Source: CAZOWL01 sp964583605 (GTDB taxonomy: Bacteria > Pseudomonadota > Gammaproteobacteria > Chromatiales > Chromatiaceae). Taken from it: 22,238 nt of DNA. The notes under the pieces were generated by a model, which saw only the letters and a list, made by a program, of their open reading frames with translations, did not search any database and was not told where the DNA came from. The stretch lies in assembly GCA_964583605.1 (NCBI GenBank), contig CAZOWL010000075.1, positions 1 through 22,238 on the forward strand. The letters are read 5' to 3'. Shown here piece after piece: positions 14,333 to 21,359 of the stretch (position 1 is its first letter; each line of letters begins with the position of its first letter). The position numbers were made by a program, and so were the translations under genes.

Positions 14333-14707
14333 CGGCCGAGCCAGCGCAGACGCCCTCGCCGGCGGCCTATGCGCGTCGCATCCGCTCGCGTCCGGGTCGC
14401 GACGGCCCAGGCCGTGCCGCGGGCAGCACGCGCACCGCGCCACGCCACAGGGTGATCGCTCGACGCATCAGCCAGGGCAACCGTAAGACTCAGGGCAACC
14501 CACGCCTTGAGCCAGTTGGCCAGCGCCATCGAGACTTCGCACCAGCGCGCTGTTTCGCCTTGGCCCTACCTCGCCGAGGTCGTCAGACCAGGGTGCGGAG
14601 ACTAACAGTTCCTGCTCCGCCACGATCCGCGAGCCAGCCGTCACTGACCTGGTTTGACGGCGACGGACACTCCGGTTAAGGGACAATTCCTGTAACTGAG
14701 GTGAGAG
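14333..14707. other. Intergenic, about 375 bp; probable IS3-family left end at its right side
   Basis: No gene is recognised from 14333 to about 14660. The last 45 bp (ending ACTGAGGTGAGAG before ATG 14708) read like the left end and SD of an IS3-family element: ggacactccgg, then gggacaattcctgtaact, then GGTGAGAG. Confidence 0.4.
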
Positions 14708-14848
14708 ATGAGCACGCGCAAGAAGTCCACGCAAGAGCCTAAGGGGCTGAGATATCAGTTCATCGCCCGCGAGAAGAAGGCCTATCCGGTGAAGATGCTT
14801 TGCCGAGTATTGGGCGTGAGCCGCAGCGGCTTCTATGACTGGCTGCGA
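14708..14848 (+). pseudogene. IS3-family transposase remnant (orfA start fused to orfB start)
   Basis: MSTRKKSTQEP has the look of an IS3-type OrfA N-terminus. It is followed directly by GLRYQFIAREKKAYPVKMLC then RVLGVSRSGFYDWLR, which is the HTH_21 N-terminus of OrfB (the DDE transposase). The bulk of OrfA and nearly all of OrfB, including the DDE residues, are absent, so two deletions are needed. The frame runs on to a small ORF (14948-15139) but homology stops at about 14848. SD GGTGAGAG is intact upstream. Confidence 0.75.
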
Positions 14849-14947
14849 TGGGGGCAGCGGATCGGGAACGTCAGGAGCTCCTATCCTAGACTGGGTCCGG
14901 GGCCTGACCGAGGCGTCGGACCACAGAGATCGAACGGCGGTAGCCAT

Positions 14948-15139
14948 ATGACTGCCAGAAAGACGCTGCTGTGCTCGCTTGTGCTGATTCTAGATTGCAC
15001 GCTGACCTGGACCGTGAGCACCGGCTTTGCCTTGGATATGCGAAACATGATGATTCAATCCCAATCGGAAATGGGCACGGTCCAGGATGTCAAAGCTTTC
15101 GGCGAGCTTCTGGCGTGGCTCGACTTTCGCTCGCGATGA
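14948..15139 (+). CDS. Small exported-type protein, possibly truncated
   Basis: A 63-residue frame from ATG 14948: MTARKTLLCSLVLILDCTLT, WTVSTGFALDMRNMMIQSQ and so on. Residues 1-29 look like a Sec signal peptide ending in GFA, and the mature start LDMRNMM resembles short secreted proteins seen in Chromatiaceae. The second half (TVQDVKAFGELLAWLDFRSR) is less convincing. Its TGA overlaps the ATG of the methyltransferase gene (ATGA at 15136-15139), which suggests translational coupling, or may be chance after a deletion. It is open upstream into the IS3 remnant. SD weak. Confidence 0.42.
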   Translation: MTARKTLLCSLVLILDCTLTWTVSTGFALDMRNMMIQSQSEMGTVQDVKAFGELLAWLDFRSR

Positions 15140-15789
15140 GCTTGTTGTTCGATTCATTGACGGACCCCGGGGTTGTGCCCAGGCACGTGAAGGTTGCTCA
15201 CGGCGTTCAGGTCCTGAAGCCGCAGCATCTGATCATACGCTCGCTTAACAAGGCCGGCCCGCTGCCGAAGCTTTATGGGGCGAGGGTCTGGCAATCCACT
15301 TACCTGCTCATGGACTACCTGGCGCGACACCCCCTGCGAGTTGATCAGCGCGTCCTGGAGATTGGCTGCGGATGGGGGCTGCTAGGCATCTTTTGCGCGA
15401 TGCGCGCAGCGACCAAGGTGCTGTTGACTGATGCGGACGAGCGGGTGTTCCCCTATGTGCTGGCACACGCGCGTCTGAACCGTGTCTCCGTGCAGACCAA
15501 ACATGTCGCTTTGGAGAGGATCACGGATCGCAGCCTGCGCGAGCACGACATCCTTGTGGGGGCCGATGTCTGCTTCTGGCCCGAACTGGGCACCGCGCTT
15601 CGCCATTTGATCGCGCGTGCCCTATCGCTCGGGATCCGCAAAATCCTGCTGGCGGATCCGGGCCGAGTCACCTTCATGGATCTTGCGGACCACTGCCAGT
15701 GCCACTACGGTGCCCATGTGGTCTCCTGTCAGGCATCGACCAAAGCTGGGTCCGACGGGCACATCCTCATCGTCGAGCAGCCACCGTGA
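15136..15789 (+). CDS. Class I SAM-dependent methyltransferase (METTL21/PF10294-like)
   Basis: A 217-residue protein. Motif I is LEIGCGWGLLG (residues 74-84), preceded by RVWQSTYLLMDYL (50-62), the W-x-x-[SA]-x-x-L signature of the lysine/protein methyltransferase-16 group. The acidic strand-2 end is VLLTDAD, and the VGADVCFWPE segment takes the place of the post-I/motif II strand ending in substrate-site residues. The target is probably a protein or small molecule in the cytoplasm and cannot be told from sequence. ATG 15136 overlaps the upstream small ORF; there is no strong SD of its own. The full domain is present with no damage seen. Confidence 0.86.
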   Translation: MSLLFDSLTDPGVVPRHVKVAHGVQVLKPQHLIIRSLNKAGPLPKLYGARVWQSTYLLMDYLARHPLRVDQRVLEIGCGWGLLGIFCAMRAATKVLLTDADERVFPYVLAHARLNRVSVQTKHVALERITDRSLREHDILVGADVCFWPELGTALRHLIARALSLGIRKILLADPGRVTFMDLADHCQCHYGAHVVSCQASTKAGSDGHILIVEQPP

Positions 15790-16119
15790 GCCCAGACGAG
15801 ACCCTCCTGCGGGCAATCGCCGCGCGCGTTTGAGCGACGGGTCGAGAAACTGTATGCGCGCTTCCGGCGGACGGTGCGGGTTGAAGTGATCTGCCCAATA
15901 GGCGGCTCACGCGCTCACCCCGGCCGGTTGAGCCCAATTCCCGGTCGTCCTGCGTTTCCACTTTCGACAATCGCTATGCAACCCGGCGTTTTTCGCGTAT
16001 GGTTGTCGTCGTCGTGCGCCATCCGGTCGGCACACGCTCGTATCTCGGTGGAATCTCCTTCCTAGATCTGCACCCGGAACGATTCGCCCCCTTTCCGCCT
16101 AGACTGGCCCAGCAACCCC
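15790..16119. other. Intergenic, about 330 bp
   Basis: No intact gene. Around 15828-15892 one plus frame reads FERRVEKLYARFRRTVRVEV, perhaps a gene fragment. A TAGACT hexamer at 16101-16106 could be the -10 of the helicase promoter, with no clear -35. Confidence 0.4.
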
Positions 16120-16139
16120 CTGGGTAGGCCTACCCAGGA
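16120..16139 (+). promoter_or_regulatory. Perfect palindrome sequestering the SD of the helicase remnant
   Basis: CCTGGGTAGG (16120-16129) is followed directly by its reverse complement CCTACCCAGG (16130-16139). The helicase SD AGGA (16137-16140) lies in the right arm, 5 nt before the GTG start. In RNA it folds as a 7-bp stem with a 6-nt loop, hiding the ribosome-binding site. Confidence 0.7.
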
Positions 16140-16145
16140 GTCGTC

Positions 16146-16430
16146 GTGCCTTTCTCTACGTTCGGCCTTTCGGCCGAATCGTTGTGCGCCGTTGCCGCCC
16201 AAGGCTACGTGCAGCCCACGCCCATCCAGGTGCAGGCGATTCCGGCTGCAATGTCGCGCCGCGACGTCCTCGCTGGTGCCCAGACTGGGACCGGATCGAG
16301 CGGCTCGTCGAAGGGTGCTGGACGACCCCGTGCGCGTCGAAGTCCCCCAGCGCAATACCGCAGCCGAGAACGTGGAGCATTTTGTGTATGCCGTAGCTGA
16401 AGGAGCGCAAGCGCGCACGATTGTCGCGTG
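16146..16430 (+). pseudogene. rhlE: RhlE-type DEAD-box RNA helicase with large internal deletion
   Basis: The gene opens at GTG 16146 with MPFSTFGLSAESLCAVAAQG then YVQPTPIQVQAIPAAMSRRD, VLAGAQTGTG: the Q motif and the start of Walker A (normally AQTGTGKT) of RhlE-like helicases. After GTG of motif I the sequence jumps to IERLVEG then, one frame over, VLDDPVRVEVPQRNTAAENVEHFVYAVAE, which lies between the two RecA domains of intact relatives. Motifs Ia to III (including DEAD) and the whole second RecA domain are missing, and a 1-bp frameshift sits at about 16313-16318. Beyond about 16430 no homology is seen, though frames stay open to about 16605. The leader palindrome and SD are preserved. 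Intact relatives are about 400 residues or more. Confidence 0.82.
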
Positions 16431-16670
16431 CGTTGCACCCACGGACAACAAGTATCGGCCCGGTGCCGGAAACGCACAGGGTCGACGTCACGCACGAGTA
16501 CCATCGGGTAAACAGGACCGGACCCGCTACGTTGGTGCCTTGCCCCGTCAGGAGAGCGGACGCGGCATCAAGCCCCGCGGCGCTAAGCTCAGCCGCGGCA
16601 TCTAAGCGACAGCGGACAATTCCAATTTCGCGAGGCGGCCCTGGTCGCAGCGCAAATCCCTCGGCCGGCC

Positions 16671-16708
16671 TGTGCATCCGCGGGCGGGGGCCTCTTTATG
16701 GATGCACA
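16671..16708 (+). promoter_or_regulatory. Inverted repeat in the leader of the RRM gene
   Basis: TGTGCATCC (16671-16679) and GGATGCACA (16700-16708) are perfect 9-bp complements separated by 20 nt, ending 24 nt before the ATG at 16733. Position and symmetry suggest a 5'-UTR hairpin or a protein-binding site; no T-tract follows that would make it a terminator, though ATTTATTT lies just after. Confidence 0.6.
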
Positions 16709-16732
16709 TTTATTTCGAGAGACCGAGCACTG

Positions 16733-17005
16733 ATGAATATCTATGTTGGCAACCTGGCCTATGGCGTGACCCAGGACGAGCTGCGCGACACCTTTGGCGC
16801 CTATGGCCGAGTCGAGAGCGCCAGTCTAATCACCGACAAGTTTACCGGCGAGTCCAAGGGCTTCGGTTTCGTCGAGATGTCGAGCAACGCCGAGGCCGAT
16901 GCCGCGATCAAGGCCCTGAACGAAACCCCATTGAGGGGCCGCAACATCAAGGTCAACCAGGCCAAGCCGCGCAGCGATCGCCCTTCGCAGGGCCGCCGTT
17001 TCTAA
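16733..17005 (+). CDS. Single-RRM RNA-binding protein
   Basis: A 90-residue protein made of one RNA recognition motif: RNP2 IYVGNL (residues 3-8), helix TQDELRDTFGAYG, RNP1 KGFGFVEM (42-49) with the two RNA-stacking aromatics F44 and F46, helix ADAAIKALN, final strand GRNIKVNQAK, then a short basic tail RSDRPSQGRRF. It belongs to the bacterial RRM group related to cyanobacterial cold-induced Rbp proteins; it binds single-stranded RNA in the cytoplasm. The gene has a leader inverted repeat (16671-16708), an SD-like GAGAGACCGAG and a terminator at 17030-17071. The last 14 bp are duplicated just after the stop (16994-17007 and 17011-17024). Confidence 0.93.
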   Translation: MNIYVGNLAYGVTQDELRDTFGAYGRVESASLITDKFTGESKGFGFVEMSSNAEADAAIKALNETPLRGRNIKVNQAKPRSDRPSQGRRF

Positions 17006-17029
17006 CCCAGCGCCGTTTCTAACCTAGTA

Positions 17030-17071
17030 GGGAACACCCGCTCGCCGCTTCGGCGCCGCAGGGGTGCTCCC
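17030..17071 (+). terminator. Terminator hairpin after the RRM gene
   Basis: GGGAACACCC (17030-17039) pairs with GGGTGCTCCC (17062-17071) apart from one A-C mismatch, with an inner GC-rich stem (CGCCGCTTCGGCG). It is followed by TTC rather than a long T-tract, so termination may be partial. It separates the two RRM genes. Confidence 0.6.
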
Positions 17072-17171
17072 TTCACAATCGCTTGCTTTCAGCGATGAAC
17101 AAGCCCTGTCTCAAGTCCTTCTTCGATTGGCTCCTTGCAGCAGTGACGAATAGTTCCGAGAGGGAACGCGC

Positions 17172-17735
17172 ATGAATGCCTTGGTCGCCAAGAGTCCGCC
17201 TGAGCTCACGACCATCCTTGTTGGCAACCTTGCAGACCATGCGGGAGAGGAGGACGTCCGAGCGCTGTTCAGGCGATTTGGGTCCGTTTCGGAGATTCGG
17301 CTGATCCACGGGGCTCGTCATCGCCGAGCAGACAGCCGTTGCTACGTGATGATGAGAGGACGCCCGGCCAAGACCGCGATCAGCGCCCTCGACGGCGCGG
17401 TGTTCATGGGAGCGATCCTGCGCGTGACGGAGGCGCAGACGCAAACCGTCGAACCCGCACAAGCCCCGCCCGCTGCGGAGGAGGAGCAACCAGGGCCCCG
17501 CTTGCGTCAGCGCTATCAGGTCGTTTCGGTTGAAGAGGCAAAGATGCCTGGCGGTACGGAGGGCACTGACTGGTGTCGCTACGTCCTGTCATGTGGAACC
17601 TCCCGAGTCAATGGCCTTCGCCGCGGGTCGCTTGAGGAAGTCAACGATTATGCGAGCCATTGTGTCGAGGAGCTGAACCAGCGCAGCGCCGGCGTCAAGA
17701 GCTCATACGCAATGACTCTGCCGCAGAAGAAGTAG
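17172..17735 (+). CDS. RRM protein with a distinct C-terminal domain
   Basis: A 187-residue protein. The N-terminal RRM spans residues about 13-90: RNP2 ILVGNL (15-20), helix EEDVRALFRRFG, a degenerate RNP1 DSRCYVMM (54-61) in which the first stacking aromatic is replaced by Arg56 while Tyr58 stays, helix KTAISAL, last strand GAILRVTEAQ. An acidic/Pro linker (about 95-115) leads to a second, conserved-looking block: RYQVVSVEEAKMP, TDWCRYVLSCGTSRVNGLRR, GSLEEVNDYASHCVEELNQR. I do not recognise this as a named domain; it ends in a helix and contains W, C and several basic residues. Start ATG 17172, with GAGAGGGAACG just upstream as SD. It follows the first RRM gene by about 165 bp. Confidence 0.82.
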   Translation: MNALVAKSPPELTTILVGNLADHAGEEDVRALFRRFGSVSEIRLIHGARHRRADSRCYVMMRGRPAKTAISALDGAVFMGAILRVTEAQTQTVEPAQAPPAAEEEQPGPRLRQRYQVVSVEEAKMPGGTEGTDWCRYVLSCGTSRVNGLRRGSLEEVNDYASHCVEELNQRSAGVKSSYAMTLPQKK

Positions 17736-18264
17736 CCATGGTGGCGTGACGGCCCGCATCGTCCGTTCCGGTCGCATCGGTCTTGGCGAGCCCGTCGTGG
17801 TGTTCGGCCCCGCCGCGCGCGGCGCTGAGGCCGGGGTCGGCGCGCCGCCGCATCGCATCGCGTCGTGTCGTGACTGGCCCAGGCCCTGATCTCATGTGGC
17901 AGCCAGGGGCCGCTATGATATCCGAGCGGGCTCGGATCTGGCGGCGACGGGTGCTTGGTGATGCAAGGGGTTGCTTCAGCGAGCGACCTTTGTCGGCTCC
18001 CCGGAGCGGTCACCTGCGTCTCAAGACCTCAACGCCGAAGTTGGCGAAGAGCGAACCTTGACGGTCGTTAGGTGGAGCCTCGGGATTCGGCCAAGTCCGG
18101 ACATTGGTGTATTGCTGCCTGTGGTCTGCAGTCGCGAGGACAGCAGACACTCGCCAGTACCATTGATTACACATACTGTCTTAGGAAGTCCTCGCCGCCC
18201 TGGCTTCGCCCGGTTGATTGGGCGAACATTAGCGATACGCCCACGCACCCTCGAGCATTTGGCG
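17736..18264. other. Intergenic, about 530 bp
   Basis: No frame with recognisable motifs on either strand. A perfect 7-bp hairpin ATCCGAG/CTCGGAT with a CGGG loop lies at 17920-17937 without a T-tract. The AT-richer stretch 18150-18185 could hold the promoter of the following TA pair, but I see no convincing -35/-10. Confidence 0.45.
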
Positions 18265-18543
18265 ATGAGCAATACCTTGTCCGTCGATTACCCCGAGACC
18301 TTCCCCGATGCCCTGCATATGTCCCGTGCGGAGTTTGAGCGTGAGGCGCGTCTGGCCATGGCCGCTAAATTGTTCGAGACCGGCAGGCTCAGCTCCGGCC
18401 AGGCCGCCGGCCTGATCGGGATGGGGCGGGTAGCCTTTCTCGCCGAGCTTCGCCGCCTAGGGGTATCTACCATCCAGGTGGGCGCTGATGAGTTGGAGGG
18501 GGACCTCGCTGCTGCCGAGGCCGCCGGTGATCATCCTCAATAG
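18265..18543 (+). CDS. UPF0175-family antitoxin
   Basis: A 92-residue protein: MSNTLSVDYPETFPDALHMS, then REARLAMAAKLFETGRLSSG, QAAGLIGMGRVAFLAELRRL, GVSTIQVGADELEGDLA. The central K-L-F-E-T-G-R-L-S-S-G-Q-A-A-G-L-I-G helix-turn-helix is the hallmark of UPF0175 proteins, which act as antitoxins beside DUF3368/PIN toxins. Start ATG 18265. The downstream toxin gene begins at GTG 18527 inside the last codons of this gene, so they form a classic overlapping pair. It appears intact. In intact systems it binds the toxin and probably the operon promoter. Confidence 0.9.
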   Translation: MSNTLSVDYPETFPDALHMSRAEFEREARLAMAAKLFETGRLSSGQAAGLIGMGRVAFLAELRRLGVSTIQVGADELEGDLAAAEAAGDHPQ

Positions 18544-19005
18544 CAGCCCGGTCATTCACCTGACCGTCGCCTTGGGTGGGCTCGACGCCCTGCCGGCGCT
18601 ATACGGCCGGGTGTTGGTTCCGGAGCCTGTGCTCCGGGAGTTGGAGGCCGGTGCCCAACGGGACGACACCGCCCGGAGGCTGCGAACCGTCTCGGGTGTC
18701 GAGGTGTACGCCCTGGCGAACGGGGTTTCGCCGCTTCTGGCTGGCGAGCTGGATCTCGGCGAGGCGGCGGTGATTCAGCTCGCACTGGATCTTCCGGGGC
18801 CACCGTGGTGCTGGACGACCTCAAGGCAAGGCGCGTTGCCCGCCGCAGTTCCATCCCGATGACGGGCTCCCTCGGCGTGCTTCTCCGCGCCAAACGGCGC
18901 GGGAAGCTGGACTCGGTGGCCCAGGCCGTCGAGCGTATCCGCCGTCATGGAGGTTGGCTCGCCAACGACGTGGTCGAGCGCGTACTGGCCCTGGCCGGGG
19001 AGTGA
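18527..19005 (+). pseudogene. DUF3368 (PIN-like) toxin with a 1-bp frameshift
   Basis: From GTG 18527 (GAGG 6 nt upstream) the frame reads MIILNSSPVIHLTVALGGLD, ALPALYGRVLVPEPVLRELE and later LLAGELDLGEAAVIQLALDLPG. At about 18800 the frame is lost: expected ATVVLDDLKARRVARR continues one frame over, giving TVVLDDLKARRVARRSSIPM, TGSLGVLLRAKRRGKLDSVA and a normal end at TGA 19003-19005. One missing base in the run CCGGGGCCACC explains it. PIN-like acidic residues are present in both halves (N/S-S-S-P start, E of LREL, D/E of ELDLGEAA, D of LDDLKAR). The toxin should be inactive, leaving an orphan antitoxin. Confidence 0.87.
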
Positions 19006-19120
19006 CCCGGCGTGCCGCGGTCGTGTCTTCTGCGCGCGTGGCAGAAGCAACCACCAGATAGCATCGTCTGGTGATCTCGCTACAGCCGACGTTCACGTCG
19101 CCAAGGAAGCTGACCGCATA

Positions 19121-19152
19121 GGGTCGCTATGTAAAGCTTTACATAGCGACCC
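19121..19152. repeat. Perfect 32-bp palindrome
   Basis: GGGTCGCTATGTAAAG (19121-19136) is followed with no spacer by its exact reverse complement CTTTACATAGCGACCC (19137-19152). The flanks stop matching at once (A on both sides). The AT-rich centre ATGTAAAGCTTTACAT stands out in GC-rich surroundings. It is not a Rho-independent terminator (no T-tract). It could be a dimeric-repressor operator, two abutted terminal inverted repeats of a lost mobile element, or a resolution/recombination site. Confidence 0.9.
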
Positions 19153-19490
19153 AAACCTGCCGCTGGTCGACTGGTCCTGAGTGACTGCTTCGGACGCTAT
19201 TCGGTCCCCGGCCGCGGCAGCAACGACCCGGGAGAGTTTCCGGAAAGCGGACGCCACGCTGGTGTGCTTTGAGGCCGGCTCACGCGAATTGCCATCCGTC
19301 GGAGAGCATCACCTGACAGGTAGGTCTCAACCAGCTGTTGCCTGGCGGATAAGGAACTCCAACGGCAGCTAGGGGTTACTAAAGGGACGCTTACCGCTAA
19401 GGTTCACCTACCGCTGGGGCATAGGAAAAGCCTGGCAACCCCAAGGCACTCTGCATATGCGAGATTTACTGCATGCCATGGTCGCTGCGA
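19153..19490. other. Intergenic, about 340 bp
   Basis: Between the palindrome and the 3' end of the DUF429 gene no gene is recognised. One plus frame (19181-19372, LVCFEAGSRELPSVGEHH) has no SD and no motif. Composition changes to AT-richer from about 19430. Confidence 0.4.
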
Positions 19491-20381
19491 TTATCTGCAA
19501 CACTTTATTGGCAGTGCGTTGAGTGAGAACTTTCTTACCCACAACGAAGGATCACGATTGGTTTTCTTGCAACGTTCCTCAAGTTCCTGGTACAAATTAT
19601 CTCCGTGAGGCACCACGATGTAGCCGGTGTTGGTATTTCCGACCATAAGGCAGTCTTTAGATTCAGCCATGTACAGCGCGACAATCAAGCAGATGCAGGA
19701 ATCAAGACAATCTTGGTCTCTCTTCCTTGGATAATTCTTAGCTTTGGCCATACTGATCCACGCAACCAACGTGGATAGCTGGCGTGCGGTGATCTCTTTC
19801 AACAGTCGGTCGCATACGAACCGCCAGTCATCGATTGAAAAGTTCTTCCTTCGTTCGGGATTGTACTTCGGCAGTCGGCCGGTTACTCTCTTATCTGGCA
19901 GCAGCCAGCCAAGCGCTATTAATGCTAGCGCTGGATATGTTTCGAACACCTGTTCATCCCTCATTGGGCTGGAGGGATCTGATGCTCCACCGAATCTCTT
20001 GAGGAACTGCCAGATCGGTGCTTCCGTGCCGAACATGTCAGATCGCGAAGTGTTTGCGGGCTGCATTCCCCCATAACGACGGCTAACCGGCGACGCTACA
20101 ATATTCTCGACTGGGCGCTGGCCAGCACCGTTCGCAACGATGGTGGGCTGATCAATCAGCACTATGGTTGTGCCAGGAACCGTTTCATTTTTCCATTTTG
20201 CGATAACATTACTACTTTCGGTAAAATTTGCGATCTGTGGACTCTCAAGTTCCCTAAGTAAGCCATCGTTTTCACGGAATATCCCGATGATTGCTCCGCG
20301 GTTTGTGGGTGTCCATGCGGAATCGAATCCGACCAGAAGCATGGTCCCCGCAGAAGGTATTCGTTTCTCGTTAGGGTTCAT
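19491..20381 (-). CDS. DUF429 family, predicted RNase H-fold nuclease
   Basis: A 296-residue protein. The first strand is MLLVGFDSAWTPTNRGAIIG with Asp20; a second acidic strand is TTIVLIDQP with Asp77; then R-x-V-E-N (89-93), PVSRRYGG, SDMFG, VFETYPALALIALGW (145-159), and a late helix CLDSCICLIVAL with Asp227 (Asp224 nearby). These acidic positions and the G-x-D, I-D-x-P, ETYPAL and D-x-x-x-x-x-x-A-L signatures fit DUF429 (RNase H-like superfamily). Substrate unknown. I prefer ATG 20379-20381; Met14 is an alternative with GGGG just upstream. The gene is clearly AT-richer than its surroundings, suggesting transfer, and shares strand and composition with the gene 127 bp upstream (20509-20949). 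Confidence 0.8.
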   Translation of the reverse strand: MNPNEKRIPSAGTMLLVGFDSAWTPTNRGAIIGIFRENDGLLRELESPQIANFTESSNVIAKWKNETVPGTTIVLIDQPTIVANGAGQRPVENIVASPVSRRYGGMQPANTSRSDMFGTEAPIWQFLKRFGGASDPSSPMRDEQVFETYPALALIALGWLLPDKRVTGRLPKYNPERRKNFSIDDWRFVCDRLLKEITARQLSTLVAWISMAKAKNYPRKRDQDCLDSCICLIVALYMAESKDCLMVGNTNTGYIVVPHGDNLYQELEERCKKTNRDPSLWVRKFSLNALPIKCCR

Positions 20382-20508
20382 TTTTACGCCTATCCGCACA
20401 CGCTCCGGCCGCGCTAGCATAGCTTCGAGTTTGAAGCGGCGCCTGCAATAATAACGGAGTTTGGCGCGGTTGCGGGGGAGACGTCTGCCGATGATCGCAT
20501 CGGTAAAC

Positions 20509-20949
20509 TCACCCGTTCTTTCGACTGAGTTCTGTTCTAAGCTCGGAGGCTAAGGCTTCCATCGTATCCCAACGAGTATTTATCGCCTTCTTAGCCAACT
20601 CCAATCCCCGCAGGATTGGTTCGTCGCCAAACCGATCGCGAACCTCATTGAGCAGGTAAATGTCGTAGTCTTGTGTGTCCCGATAACGTTCAAGCAGAGC
20701 GAAAACACCTTCAGGCTCAAATGAGTATCCGAGCTTCCAGTAAGCAATCGCGAAGCCTCCCCATGCAATCGCAGCGATGGCTTCTGGGTCAGTTAGATTT
20801 TCTGCATACAACGTCCCGTTGGCGGTGATATCAGCGACGGCTATTCCCAAGAAACCGACTACCGTCGCGTGTCCCGCTTCGCGAAGGGCTTTGTCGCGCA
20901 GGCAAGCAGCTAATCGCTGATACTGTTTCTTACTAGCATGGAGCGACAT
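20509..20949 (-). CDS. Protein resembling an M41-type peptidase domain, zinc motif altered to REAGH
   Basis: A 146-residue protein of uncertain family. Residues 20-38 read KALREAGHATVVGFLGIAV, very like the active-site helix of FtsH/M41-type metallopeptidases (HEAGHAvvA..lGi.V), except that the first zinc ligand His is Arg23; Glu24 and His27 remain. Later, IAAIAWGGFA (58-67), TQDYDIYLL and a closing helix pair (LRGLELAKKAINTRWDTMEA, LASEL) match the helical second half of small M41-like proteins. It would be a catalytically crippled or repurposed peptidase fold. There is no membrane segment. Start ATG 20947-20949, SD poor. It lies upstream of the DUF429 gene with similar AT-richer composition, so an acquired two-gene unit is likely. 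The fold call is from motif similarity only. Confidence 0.6.
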   Translation of the reverse strand: MSLHASKKQYQRLAACLRDKALREAGHATVVGFLGIAVADITANGTLYAENLTDPEAIAAIAWGGFAIAYWKLGYSFEPEGVFALLERYRDTQDYDIYLLNEVRDRFGDEPILRGLELAKKAINTRWDTMEALASELRTELSRKNG

Positions 20950-21359
20950 GTAGACGATAGTCCTACGAATGTACGTGGTACTGCAAGCAGCATCTGCCTA
21001 TGAGCATAGAAGCCCTTTACTGTCAATTATGATGTGTAGCTTTCCCAACGTCTCTTGCTTGCAGCTCTGCGGACAGAACCATTCCGCCGGCGACTGACAG
21101 CTCTTGGCCGGGTCCGGTGCCATGCGACTCAAACGGCCCGGTCCCGCCGACGCATGGTAGCCCGGATGGCTCCCGTCCGTTGAATGTCCGCTTCTCGCCC
21201 CGCCGGTCGTGCGACTCTAGAGCTGATCGGTGACCGCAACGCGCGTTTACCGGACGCTCAGGTCGGATGAACCAGCGACCGGAATTGGCCGATTGCGGAC
21301 GATTTAGAAGGCCCCCAGGCGCCTTTCTGAAGCTGGTAACCAGCGCATTCAGAGGGGCT
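20950..21359. other. Intergenic, about 410 bp
   Basis: No gene recognised. The AT-richer end (20950-21040) may carry the promoter of the minus-strand pair, but no clear hexamers were found. From about 21100 onward the composition is host-like; the long minus frame here has no motif. Confidence 0.4.
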
